From: Brassica napus
Taxonomy: Eukaryota > Streptophyta > Magnoliopsida > Brassicales > Brassicaceae
Direction of reading: 5' to 3'
Assembly (NCBI RefSeq): GCF_020379485.1
Contig: NC_063437.1
Location: 14,471,726 to 14,535,725, forward strand
DNA: 64,000 nt
Positions 1-10,191 of the stretch are shown here, piece by piece (the stretch's first letter is position 1; each line of letters begins with the position of its first letter). A program made the translations under genes and the position numbers. Below the pieces are notes generated by a model. The model saw only the letters and a list, made by a program, of their open reading frames with translations. It was not told the DNA's origin and made no database searches.

Positions 1-587
1 TGCATGGCATCGACCTGAAAGTAATTGGGTTAAGTTGAACACGGACGAAGCAGCTAGAGGGAACCCGGGGCTGGCCACTGCTGGTGGGGTGGTGCGTGAT
101 GAATATGGTACGTGGAGAAGGGGATTTGCGATTAATATTGGCATTTGCTCAGCTCCTTTGGCAGAATTGTGGGGAGTGTACTATGGTTTATGCATAGCAT
201 GGGATCGGGGCTTTCGACGAATGGAGGTGGAAGTGGACTCGGAGTGTGTGGTGGGCTTTCTTCAGACAGGGATTCAAGATTCTCATCCTCTGTCCTTCCT
301 AGTACGTTTGTGCTATGGCTTCATATCAAGAGACTGGTTAGTCAAATTTTCTCACGTGTATAGGGAGGCTAATCATCTAGCATATGGGTTAGTTAACTAT
401 GCGTTTTCTTTACCGTTTGGTTTGCATTACTTTGAAGTGATTCCAGAGCCTGTTGCTCATGTGTTTTTGGATGATTGTAATGGTGTGTCAAGAACTAGGC
501 AAGTTTGCCTGTGATTGGGTTTTATTGTTTTGAATAAATAGTAGGAGACATTGTCTCCTGCATCCTACCAAAAAAAAAAAAAAAAAA
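1..587 (+). mobile_element. LINE 3' end: RNase H domain, 3' UTR and poly(A), cut by the window edge
   Basis: Open from the left edge (frame 2) to a TGA at 512-514. The translation holds the RNase H domain found at the C-terminus of plant L1-like LINE polyproteins: a WVKLNTDEA start, AELWG, VDSE and a REANHLAYGL tail. The family has an acidic tetrad D-E-D-D. The first three are present (TD, AE, DS), but the last, normally LAD, reads LAY, a one-base GAT to TAT change, so the enzyme is probably dead. A short 3' UTR follows and ends in 18 A residues at 570-587, the normal end of a target-primed LINE insertion. The endonuclease and reverse transcriptase would lie left of the window. I am confident of the family, not of the element name. 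Confidence 0.85.
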
Positions 588-757
588 GAAAGAAGACTAC
601 AAAATAATACGTTTATGGTTTTATTTTATTCTATACCATGAAGTTAAAATATTCAAGTAATAATGTACAAACGTAAACTATTTTTTTAATAAAATCATAT
701 TATATTTAAATTATTATTTATGTACATGGTAGAGGAATATTATCTTATTGGAATTTA

Positions 758-2684
758 TCCTACTATATAAAAGGGACTAAATTCAAAGCTTTTGAGACTA
801 TCCACCTCAGCCAAAATATTCTCATCCAAAAAGAATTAAAAATAAATGTCATTTATAAGATAATTAACTAACATACAACTTTTGATATTTCTAGAAATTT
901 CAAATTTGTAACTACTAATTTATTAATAGAATCATATATCTATATTGAATTATATTCTATTTTTAATCGTTAAACTTTAAGGGTAAATAAATTATTAATT
1001 TATAATATATATAGTTTATAACTTTATATTGTAGTTATAAATAAAGAGAAAATAATCGGGAAAGGTGAAGAAGCTCATGTAAAATTATGTAATTAAAATG
1101 GTAAAATGGTGAGTATGATGACGTGAATCTAAGAAAATTTGTTGTATAAATTATGGTGCTTTCTTCGTCCACTATAATGATTTAAAATAAAATACATATT
1201 CACATAAATAAGTCAATGTTTGTTGTTTTTTTGGTAAGATGCTAAGATTATCAATTTTTGAAAGGTTACACTATTGTTTTTAAACAACTTATTACAGCAA
1301 GGAAACAAAAACAACCAACAACAACTCAAGGTAAAAAAAGCCTTAAGGAAGTCTTATACAAGAAAGATAAAAAGAAGTAGAGAAGAAGAGAAAGAAAAAC
1401 TTACCGGGTAAGAGAGGAGACAGTCACGCATCATACGGTCGAGAGAGGCAAAGATGACTGATGAAGGTGAGGAAACAGCTGTGAACACACGAGCATTACG
1501 CTCTTTCCACAGCAGGTAGATGGCTGACTGAAAGTAGAGCTTGATGACTGGAGTAGCATGCGTATCTGCGTTGACGCGAGGTTGATTGATCCAGGCTGCA
1601 ACAGAGTGTAGATCAGCCGGAGAAGAAATCCAAACTTCAGCAGCAAATCTAAACTTGTGCCAATATTTGTTGTTGATAGTGTCTATATTCTTTTCTAACA
1701 TTAGTATCTATATTTTTTAGTAAACTGATCCAAATAGATTAATTTGTGGAGCTAACCAAATGGGGATTATAGTATTTACTTTGAAAAAAGTAATAGGTTG
1801 AATGATAGATGACGTGCGTGCTTTTTCATATGAAAATCTGCACATATATTAAAATCATAAGATTTGAATCATAGAGAAAATATAGTGTATATGACTGAAG
1901 TTGGTCCATTCTGAAACTAAAGATGGCTAAAATTCTTCTTTGTCAAAATGCATAGATGTGAATCTTATATGAATAGAGTTTTTCATTGCTTATAACAGTG
2001 TAATAAACTCCGTGTGTAAAGGAGAAAAAATGTTATATAAGTGAAAACAAAAATTGTGATTTTTTTTCTTGTGCCTATAGGCTCTTCGCAATTTGAAGAA
2101 GAAAGAACATATTGTGTGAAAATCTTTGGCTCGGTCAAATTTTATCCAGTTGTTTATAAAACTGTTGTTATCTGATTCATGTAATTTTTCAGTGTTGATT
2201 TAAAAGCCCAAAAAAACCCATCTATACTGATTTTTTAATATTTTTTTCTGTGATTTGAATTTAAAAAGGGATAAAACTTTCGATAAGTTATGCAAACTCA
2301 GAACAAGTATTTAGCTTCAGAAAACATTTACATGTTTCAAACTTATAATATATACATATATAATGTTTAAAATTATGCATATAAAACCTGTGTAAAATGT
2401 GCCTGAATATGTTTCTCTTCTTTAATGTGTTAATCGTACTATATATAATATTATTTTAAAATATCAAAAAGTTTATATCACATACAAAAAACCATCAATA
2501 AAAAATATAATTCTTCATCTACAACAAGAAAAATGAAAAATTATAAACATATAAATTTAAATTAAGAAAAAATAACATTGGAAAAATAAGAAGTTAATGT
2601 AAAATAAAAAAACCGACAAATAATATTATAAATAAAATAAATTTATAAGACACAATCCGCGCGAAGCGCGGAAAAAATCTCTAG
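758..2684 (+). mobile_element. Non-autonomous Helitron (1.93 kb) containing a LINE tail
   Basis: The 5' terminus reads TCCTACTATATAAAAGGG from 758, after an A at 757. The 3' terminus has a perfect 7-bp hairpin, TCCGCGC (2656-2662), loop GAA, GCGCGGA (2666-2672), then 8 nt and CTAG at 2681-2684, followed by T at 2685. A|TC...hairpin...CTAG|T is the standard Helitron architecture, with insertion between A and T and no target duplication. The interior is AT-rich and I see no Rep or helicase frame, so the element would depend on a helper. A minus-strand LINE remnant (about 1219-1701) lies inside, either captured or inserted later. Confidence 0.8.
1219..1701 (-). pseudogene. LINE fragment: end of the zinc-binding RT domain plus 3' UTR
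   Basis: On the minus strand a 115-residue open stretch (1354-1701) contains IKLYFQSAIYLLWKERNARVF and a following MMRDCLL segment. This is the hallmark of the region after the zf-RVT domain of crucifer LINE proteins. Downstream comes a non-coding tail that ends in a run of A on the minus strand (poly-T at about 1226-1232 on the plus strand), preceded by the AGCATCTTACC-type sequence common at LINE 3' ends. No reverse transcriptase or endonuclease is present, so this is a 5'-truncated copy. It sits within the Helitron at 758-2684. I could not find a convincing target-site duplication. Confidence 0.65.
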
Positions 2685-5023
2685 TATATCTAAAAATAGA
2701 CATATTTAAAACTAGGTGATAAGAAAAATATTTAAAATAAATGATCATTAATATAATATAATATAAATTAAATTAACAATTATTTTTATAAAGTTGCTCA
2801 AAAAAATATTTTTATAAATTGTAATTTGACTCTATTGAAATTTAAATAAAATCAAGTTGAAATTGTTAAACCAAATCAAAAGAAACAAAACTTTAAAATG
2901 CATTTATGATTTTATTTTTACAAACTGATAAAGTAAAAATATGAAAAATATTAATTTCACAATGTAACTAAAATTTTATTTTGAAATAGAAAGAATATTA
3001 TACTTAAAGTTATTTTTATGCGTATGGCGCAGAAAACTCTTGATCCTAATAAGAAGTTCAAAATTAAGTTAAAATTAAATGTTTGCATAAAATATCAATT
3101 GTAGATCATTTGATTTTGTTCACCAAATTTTGTCTAACATATATTACCAATAAATTTTTCTGCGCATGGTTGCTTAATTGATTTTACTCATATGTCTTGA
3201 GCTGCCTGGAGAGTGTTGTGATTGTCTACGATCTCTAGGTTGTGGAAGTAGCCAACTTTGACAAATCCTTCGTCTAGCAAATAACTAGAGCACATATCTG
3301 TCATTGTAAACTATGCAAGTCTACTACTTCACCACTCCATGTCTGTTAAAGTTAAAAAAATTTCAGCGAACGTAGTCAACTTTGCCAAAACCTTCATCTA
3401 GCAAATGCCCATACATGTTGTTGTGTGTCATCCAAAACTATGCAAGTCTACTACTTCACCATTCCATTGGGCCTCACCCGCATATTGAAAATATTTCAGT
3501 GGACCAATGTCCAACTAATGAATGGTTGGATCCTAAACTTAATTACCAATTTTCAATTTTCCGATCCTACAATTTATTTATTTAAAGAGTATGAACTTAT
3601 AAATAAATAAATAAATAAATAAAATAGTGATCTCAAATTGGTTGTCCTTGAAATCAGATATAGAAGTCTGATACCTCAAGTTATCATGTTGTTATTGATT
3701 TGTACAAACCCCAAAACCAAAGATTCTAACATCCGGTTAGGTTGTACATTTGCTCCGTACGTATAATAATTGATATTATTGTTATCAGTAAAATTATCAA
3801 AATCATGTTTTGTAGTTTTTGATTATTGATATTTAAAATCAGAACTGAATTAAAATGATTTTATATTTTACAAGTCTTTAAATAAAGTAATTTGCAATGT
3901 ACAAAAGGTCTTTATTTTATTTGTGCTAAAAGAGGAACTAAAAAAACTTAAACCAATTATATTTAATGTAGAATAAAAATATTAGCATATGGAAATTTAA
4001 GGTGATTATAATGGAAGTGTGTAGTTTGTAAATAAATATATGTTATTCTTGATATGAGATAAATGACATAAAAAGACAAAAAACTTATAAACCATACATA
4101 CTGTTTCAATACATGAAAAGCCTTGGTTTATTGTCCTGCTACCTATTTGGTGAAACCTAAAATGAAAATTTTAAATATATTAGTCATTATATATATACAA
4201 GACAATACTTTTTAATCGTAGATCTTTCTTATCGTAATTTCCTGAGGTGACCCAAATTTGTGATAAGCTGAGCATCTCTTTGTTCAATGGTTGGATCCCC
4301 ACACGCTTATTGCAGCCTTTACTCCAAATTAAATTAGTATATTAGTAATATGAAATTTGTAAAGTAATATATAGAAATTAAATTCTAAAGTGTGCTAAAA
4401 AAACATTTTCTACTTTAGATTTCCTTTCTTTTTACTTTGTTTTACTTCAAATTTACTTTATTTCTACTTTAATTTTCCTTTCTTTTACTTTTAAAAATAA
4501 TTGTATTTTTATAAGTGTTAGACCTATTTGGCATATAAATCAATTTGTGAATTATATAAAAGCAAAAAAAAAATTGCATATCATAACCGGCTTTAAAATA
4601 TGTATTTAAAACCGAATCATATTAAATTGTATGTTTCATAAACAATTACATTAGGAAATAGTCCATTTTGTAAAAAGTATCAAATGATAAATGAGTTATC
4701 TAATACATCATTTCATTGTTTCAACATCCAAAATGATTAGAAAGATCAACATAGTTTACCAACAATTAAACATATGATCACTCATAAATTAAATACTTAG
4801 AATAAAAAAATATTTGTGTGGTCGCAATGATCAAAATTTAGCTTTCTTTAAAACAAAGATCTTTAACATGTTGGTATTATTTATAAATAAGAGCCCAAAA
4901 AACTATTATTCCCTAAGACGTCCACAGATGTTGGGATGGCTCTGATAGCTCCATCTATGAAAACACAAAATCATCAACACAACAATTTGATAAAAGAAGC
5001 GAATGATTTTTCTTTGTATATAA
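2685..5023. other. AT-rich spacer with a diverged tandem duplication
   Basis: No gene is supported here. The short open frames at 3382-3610 cover a diverged tandem duplication (3248-3371 and 3372-3503) and show no known domain. An (AAAT)n microsatellite lies at about 3600-3622. The remainder is AT-rich with many short A/T runs and no coding signature. The left edge is the Helitron 3' flank and the right edge is the Tourist-like MITE. Confidence 0.6.
3248..3503. repeat. Two-copy diverged tandem repeat, about 125-132 bp unit
   Basis: Copy 1 (3248-3371) and copy 2 (3372-3503) both begin GTAG(C/T)CAACTTTG and share the blocks TCTAGCAAAT, ACTATGCAAGTCTACTAC, TTCACCA and a terminal ATTTCAG. They differ by substitutions and small indels, so the duplication is old. 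No protein family is recognised. Confidence 0.7.
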
Positions 5024-5284
5024 GACCATCTCCAGTGGTTTACTCTATTTTTTACTCTAAAATAGAGTAACTAGTAACTCTATAATAGAGTTTGAGTTTG
5101 CTCCAATGGTACTTTATTTTAGAGTAGAAAATAGAGTGATGAACAAAAAAAAAACAAATTACTTTATATTTGGAGTAAACCTATTTTTCACTCTATTATA
5201 GAGTGAGAAATAGAGTACCATTGGAGCATTTTTTACTCTAAACTCTATTTTAGAGTAAAAAATAGAGTGGGGTTGGAGATGCTC
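5024..5284. mobile_element. Tourist-like (PIF/Harbinger) MITE, 261 bp
   Basis: The ends are GACCATCTCCAGTGG at 5024 and, as reverse complement of the right end, GAGCATCTCCAACCC. Direct TAA copies flank it at 5021-5023 and 5285-5287, the 3-bp target duplication of PIF/Harbinger elements. The interior is built of repeated (T)ACTCTATTTT(A) and TAGAGTAAAAAATAGAG blocks in both orientations, so a transcript would fold into a long hairpin. There is no coding capacity. Confidence 0.85.
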
Positions 5285-5863
5285 TAAATCGATTCATTGA
5301 TTTATATAAATTATAAGAATGAATCTATGAACCATTAGTACTTTAAAAATGACAAATATACCTCATGTTTAGAAGATTGATTTGTAAATTAGTTATAGAA
5401 GTGTTTAGATATCAAAAAAAAAATGTCTTATTATGTTACACAAGATAGAAAGTGTCTTTCAAAGTAATTTTCACATTAAGATGTAGTTCTCATAATTTAG
5501 CATTCAATTATGTTGTTGTTTCCCCGCTAGATACTAACTGTGGAACACTACTATGAATCTACGACACAAAAACAAAACAAATAATACATTGAATGAGATC
5601 TCTTTTACAAAATCAAACATGATTAATACTATATCATCTCCCAGTGCCTACACCACTGGCCCCATAAATCTAATTTTACAGAAAAATAATCTTGTGGTAT
5701 CTGGTCTATATATATATATAACTTCAATATAAATGTGGTACATGAGACAACTACAACAAGAATCAGATAATGTAAGAACTATGAAGTCATCTTCCCCCTT
5801 TACAGCTCCAAGGATGTTGGAACTATGAGATCATATATTCTGTAGAATTGTTCGCAACACAAA

Positions 5864-7788
5864 CTACTGGTCCAAGTCATCGGGAGGCAATGTCGGACTC
5901 TTGGAGCATATTTCCATATTGTGAAGCTCCTTTAACCGACTCTCCGGGTTACAAAGCCCTTTAAGATTTTAGAAGAAAACGTTAGTTTCTTGTGAGAATA
6001 GCCTATTAAGTGAAGAAAGAAACCATATATTTAAGTTTACCTGAGCATTTGGGAATGTCCCATACTGCTATGGACTTTGGGGAACAACGAGGCTCGCATA
6101 AAGCACGGTTGTCCTCATGATGTACATCCATTGCAAGCATCCAAGATCCGATGGTTACATCTTCATTGTTAAACATCCTCAAGCTGAAAGGGAAAAAGAG
6201 ATTTGTGTATATCAGAATCTGCAAGTGTGAATAAGATAAATAAAAAAGAAAGCATTTAGTAGAACCTGCCGTTCCGAGCTGATGCAAGTGAAGCCACTAT
6301 CTCGGCTGAAAGAACGTACATCGGTCCATAAGCATGTAAGAAATATTCATTTCCAATCAAATTCCCCTGTTTCTCGTACCTGACAAATTCAATATCTGTC
6401 ACAAAAAAGCTGATAAACTTCCACATAGAATGAAGAGAAGGCTTATCTAATAGTAATACCATTTGAGTTTAGGATTAGTTATAACTGGTCCTTTCTTCAT
6501 GCAGCCAATGTACGTCTGTGAGTGAAGTCTTTCCTTGGCAAGAAGCGTCCCAAGGCGATCTGGTCTCAAGTAAATGTCGTCGTCGGCTTTGACATAATAA
6601 TCAGCTTCAAAGAGTTTAAAAGCTGCTTTGAAGAAGGCCAACCTATAAAGAGAGGAGAGATGAATGAATCAACCAATCAGAGAGTCATTGATGAAATGTA
6701 GACTGAGGGATTCTTTTATTTACGTTTTATAAGGAAGTCGTAGATAATCTTCCTCAACATCATCAAGAAGCACAAAATCTCTGTGTTCTTTTATCTCCTT
6801 TTCAAGCTCAGCCATCTTCTTTTCATCCTTTGACCGTCCAATCACAAATCTAAAAGCTAATCCAGTCGCCTGTTCCAACCTAAGTTCCCAGTCAACAAAC
6901 AAACCAATATTTGATTCAAATCCCAAATAAACAGATAAAAATAGAGTCAAGCAAAGTAATCTCAATTAATCTTCATTGTCTTTAAATATCTAACCCAACC
7001 CAGTGTTCTAAAAATCGGTCTAGACGACAAATCGCGCTAAAAACAAAACAATTTTTCTAAGAAAAGTAGGTCTAGGCATCCGTCTAATCAATAATCTCCT
7101 ATAAAACGTCGCCAAGCAATTTCTTGAACATTGATCTAACCCGAAATTTCCGGTTAAACATTTACTTTTTCCACATAAACTTAGACCTTGATAGCTAAAG
7201 TAACCGTAATGACATCAAAAGGTTACAAAATCTCATCATGACATGTTTTACATATTGTCTTTTTTTTTAGCTTCAAGAGGTAAACACTACATCACAACCA
7301 ATCTACCAAACAAGATGGAGATGTAACCAGCATTTCAGAATTTACTTAACAATCTCGAAGCAATGTATTATATTCCAATAAGATTACCTTAGAAGAGCAT
7401 CAGGATCGGAAGGGAACCAAGTGCTTCTCAAAGCGGCACGACGATCACCAGAATCGAAACCAGTTTGGATCCCAACCAATCCTATAACCTTTCGTCTCTC
7501 CGGCAATACGCCGCCGTTCCCACCGAGTTTTCTTGAACCGAACACTCGTGAAGTGTCTTTAGATCCGCCGCATCGATACACGGAGGAAGGACCTCCGGAG
7601 GAAGTGATTGCGAAGATGGTTCCGGCGAGTCCGATGAACAAAGAGACGAGGGAGAAGAGTACGATAGCCACGTGGACACGAGAGGCGGAAGAGCTGTGTT
7701 TGTGGCTCTTCGAGGGTTTGCTGTAGTAGGAAGGAGTTGCAGGGCCGGTGGAAGATGCGGTGGTGAAGCGGTGGGAGAAGAGTGGCAT
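5864..7788 (-). CDS. B3GALT12: Beta-1,3-galactosyltransferase (GT31), B3GALT12 type, six exons
   Basis: Exons on the minus strand: 7388-7788, 6724-6879, 6460-6642, 6266-6379, 6041-6183 and 5864-5958. All borders are GT...AG, phases agree, and the sum is 1092 bp, giving 363 aa. It is a type II Golgi protein: a short Ser-rich cytosolic tail, a membrane anchor at about residues 38-60, then the GT31 domain. Visible family motifs are [20 protein letters not shown], the metal-binding DDD (206-208) in [27 protein letters not shown] and NEDVTIG. The family moves galactose from UDP-galactose onto Golgi glycans; the acceptor cannot be read from sequence. N- and C-termini match my memory of Arabidopsis At2g26100. 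Antisense open frames over exon 1 are shadows. Confidence 0.9.
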
Positions 7789-9024
7789 TATCGTAAATCT
7801 GAGGGTGGTGGAAGGGCAAGTTCGGGTTTTGAGATAAACTGGGAGGTTTTTGTTCTTTTAGATCTGTAGTGACGGTGGTGAAGTGTGGCTTCTGATTGCG
7901 AATCTAATTATTTTCCACTTTTTATGCTTCTTTTGTTAATTTTCTTACACGACAATCTTTTTGCTATGTAATAATAATTTTTATTTATTGGCATAAAAAG
8001 AAAGAGGGCAATGAATGCATTCACATGACTATCTACGAGATTCAAAATCAATCGCTACAACTATTATAGAACTGCTATAAAAAAATTAAATGTCACGCAA
8101 AAAGCTAACATCTGAATGAAACAAAAGCTGTCTAACCAATTATGTATGGAAGCGGTAGAGAAAAGTCGCACTTCCCAAATAAATTAGATAGTCCCAATAA
8201 CAATTTATCAGTGGAATGGAATTCTCTGGTCTGATAGAAGATCAAGTATTGATCATGTTTTACCTTAAATTTGAATTTGAATTAAAAAGTTCACCGGTTT
8301 TAAATTATTGTAATTGTCAGTGAAAGTAAATTTTAAAAGTTCACCGGTTTTAAATACCACATAGTTTTTTTCTGGTGAAAGGTTGAATAAAAAACCACAT
8401 TGTTTGTCTGTTTGATGTACACTTTCAGCTGTAGTTTTGTCTATTTGATTCAATTAACTTGTAATAGCTGGTCCACCTAATTTGGATTAACTTGTAATAT
8501 GTCTAAGTGTTGAGGTTTTCTATGACTACAACATAAATAATACCGTCCGGGAATTAAATAATATACCACCATCATAATATACATATTTTAGATTTTCATT
8601 GTGACGATAATGCATTCATTCTCACTCACACTGAAAGGCAATATAACTCTACCACACTTAAGTATTTGTTTGTTTCTAAAAATCAAAGTACAAAGAAATA
8701 TGCTGAAAACATAGAAATTATAATATTGATCACCAGTCGTGTAAACCATATAAAATAGTATCAGTTTAAAATATAACATATAAGTATTTTACCTTTGTAA
8801 GATAATTTCTAAATGGATTTGGATGTCTATGTAGACAATTATATCTTCCACGTCAATAATAAGATGAATATGTCTAAGATGCATCATGCATCTGTACTTA
8901 TCTTGTAAGATTTTATATGTTTTTACAAAAGATTGCCTTTTAGAAACAAATCTCAGAGAAACAATTTCCATAATCTCTATTTCAGAAATTAGAGTAAAGA
9001 GTAAATTAAAAAAATGAAAACAAC
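7789..9024. promoter_or_regulatory. Spacer with promoters of the galactosyltransferase and HLL-like genes
   Basis: This stretch separates two head-to-head genes and must hold their 5' ends. The first ~80 bp beyond the galactosyltransferase start are purine-rich leader-like sequence. A 21-bp direct repeat, AAAAGTTCACCGGTTTTAAAT, occurs at 8285-8305 and 8335-8355 (50-bp period) with no known meaning. The rest is AT-rich and without a coding signal; the short minus-strand frames at 8265-8971 look random. Confidence 0.5.
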
Positions 9025-9105
9025 CTGAGCGCCAGGATTCAAACCTGGACAGGCAAAGCCCACTTAATTTCTAGGAAAGCCCAATAACCACTACGACACT
9101 TTCAC
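9025..9105 (-). pseudogene. tRNA-Ser(AGA)-like relic
   Basis: Read on the minus strand, the 81 bp resemble plant tRNA-Ser(AGA): TAGTGGTTA in the D-arm region, CTAGAAA as anticodon loop (AGA), a serine-type long variable arm with GTGGGCTTTGCC, and an intact T-arm with perfect CCAGG/CCTGG stem around TTTGAAT. The acceptor stem pairs at only about four of seven positions, and the anticodon stem has two mismatches, so it is unlikely to be a working tRNA. It ends 126 bp before the ATG of the HLL-like gene, i.e. in its promoter, and carries two AGCCCA motifs there. Confidence 0.6.
9057..9083. promoter_or_regulatory. Paired site II-like motifs (AGCCCA) upstream of the HLL-like gene
   Basis: AGCCCA occurs at 9057-9062 and 9078-9083, i.e. 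TGGGCT on the minus strand, about 150-175 bp before the ATG at 9232. TGGGCY 'site II' elements are known from promoters of plant genes for ribosomal proteins and nuclear-encoded mitochondrial proteins (TCP-factor targets). Both copies fall within the tRNA-Ser-like relic. Function is inferred from motif and position only. Confidence 0.4.
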
Positions 9106-9231
9106 AATTACGCACAAGCCTACCTGTGATCGTTGTGACGAGAGAACCCTAGATTCACGGTGCTCGTTGCAGTAGTAGAGCACAATTGTGTGTACACACA
9201 CTCTTAGATTGAAACCTCTCTAGTTGCAGAA

Positions 9232-10191
9232 ATGGCGGCAGCTTTAGCTTCCAGACTCACCAAAGGTAAAAAAAAAAAACGTACTCATCTCTTTCGTTTT
9301 TTACAGACCAACGCGTTAATTCGATAATTGTTTTTTAATTATTATTTTTTTCTCGTAAAGTTGACTTCTTCCAAGAAAAACAAAATCTACAGTTTATAGT
9401 TCATTAGATCTTCTGAGTTTGGTCGGCAAAATAAAAAATAAGATCTTTTAGAACATATGTTGTTTGTCGGTTTCAGAAAAAACAATCTCTGAGAACTTAG
9501 AACATCAAAGAGTCGAACTTTTTGCTGAACATGTTGTCTTGATATGATTGATCCACAATGTGAACAGGACGTTCACTGCTTGGAGGTCTTACCAATGCTT
9601 TCTCCGGTTTGATGAGTTCATCCAGTGGAAGCATCCTTTCTCAGGTCAATATATTTTGCATTAACGAGAGAAAACCCCGTGAATTGTGTGTCCCCTGATG
9701 ATTGATTTCCAATTTGGCAGCAGCAACAAAGGACGTTCATTCAAATGGGAACTACTCTCAAAGTCGTGGATAACTCTGGTGGAAAAGAGGTGACGTGCAT
9801 TCAATCTCTAAGGGGAAAGAAAGGAGCAAGACTTGGCGATATCGTCATCGGTTCAGTGAAAGAGGCTGCACATAAAGTCGATGTAAAGAAAGGGAAAGAT
9901 GCCATACAAAAGGGTAAAGTGAAGAAAGGGAACGTCGTGTACGGTGTGGTTGTGCGTGCTGCTATGCAGAAAGGGCGTGTTGATGGAAGCCAAGTGAGGT
10001 TTGACGACAACGCCATCGTTATTTTGGGCATTAAGGAGAAAAAGAAAGATGAAAATGGTAAGGAAAAAAAGAAAAGGTATGCGGGTGGTTTTCACCAACC
10101 GCTTGGTACCCGAGTGTTTGGTCCTGTCCCGCACGAGATGCGCCTCAAGAAGCAGCTCAAGATCCTTTCTCTGGCTCAGCATCTTGTTTGA
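9232..10191 (+). CDS. HLL: Mitochondrial ribosomal protein uL14m, HUELLENLOS type
   Basis: Three exons: 9232-9265, 9568-9644 and 9721-10191; GT...AG introns, phases agree, 582 bp, 193 aa. The first ~45 residues (MAAALASRLTKGRSLLGG..., Arg/Ser-rich, few acidic residues) look like a mitochondrial targeting peptide. The rest is ribosomal protein L14: LKVVDNSGGKEVTCIQ, GKKGARLGDIV, VVYGVVVRAAMQKGR, RFDDNA and GTRVFGPVPHEMR. Compared with bacterial L14 it has a lysine-rich insertion (KKGKDAIQKGKVKKG) and a charged loop near KEKKKDENGKEKKK. These insertions recall Arabidopsis HLL, needed for ovule development, more than its paralogue HLP; that choice is from memory. L14 sits on the large subunit at the small-subunit interface. 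An ATG at 9745 is internal to exon 3 and would remove the targeting peptide. Confidence 0.88.

Noticed and set aside
7421..7869. Plus-strand open frames over the first galactosyltransferase exon
   Set aside because: They are antisense to a well-supported exon, have no domain, and arise from its codon usage.
9025..9105. Functional tRNA gene
   Set aside because: Acceptor and anticodon stems are mismatched at several positions, so it is listed as a relic.
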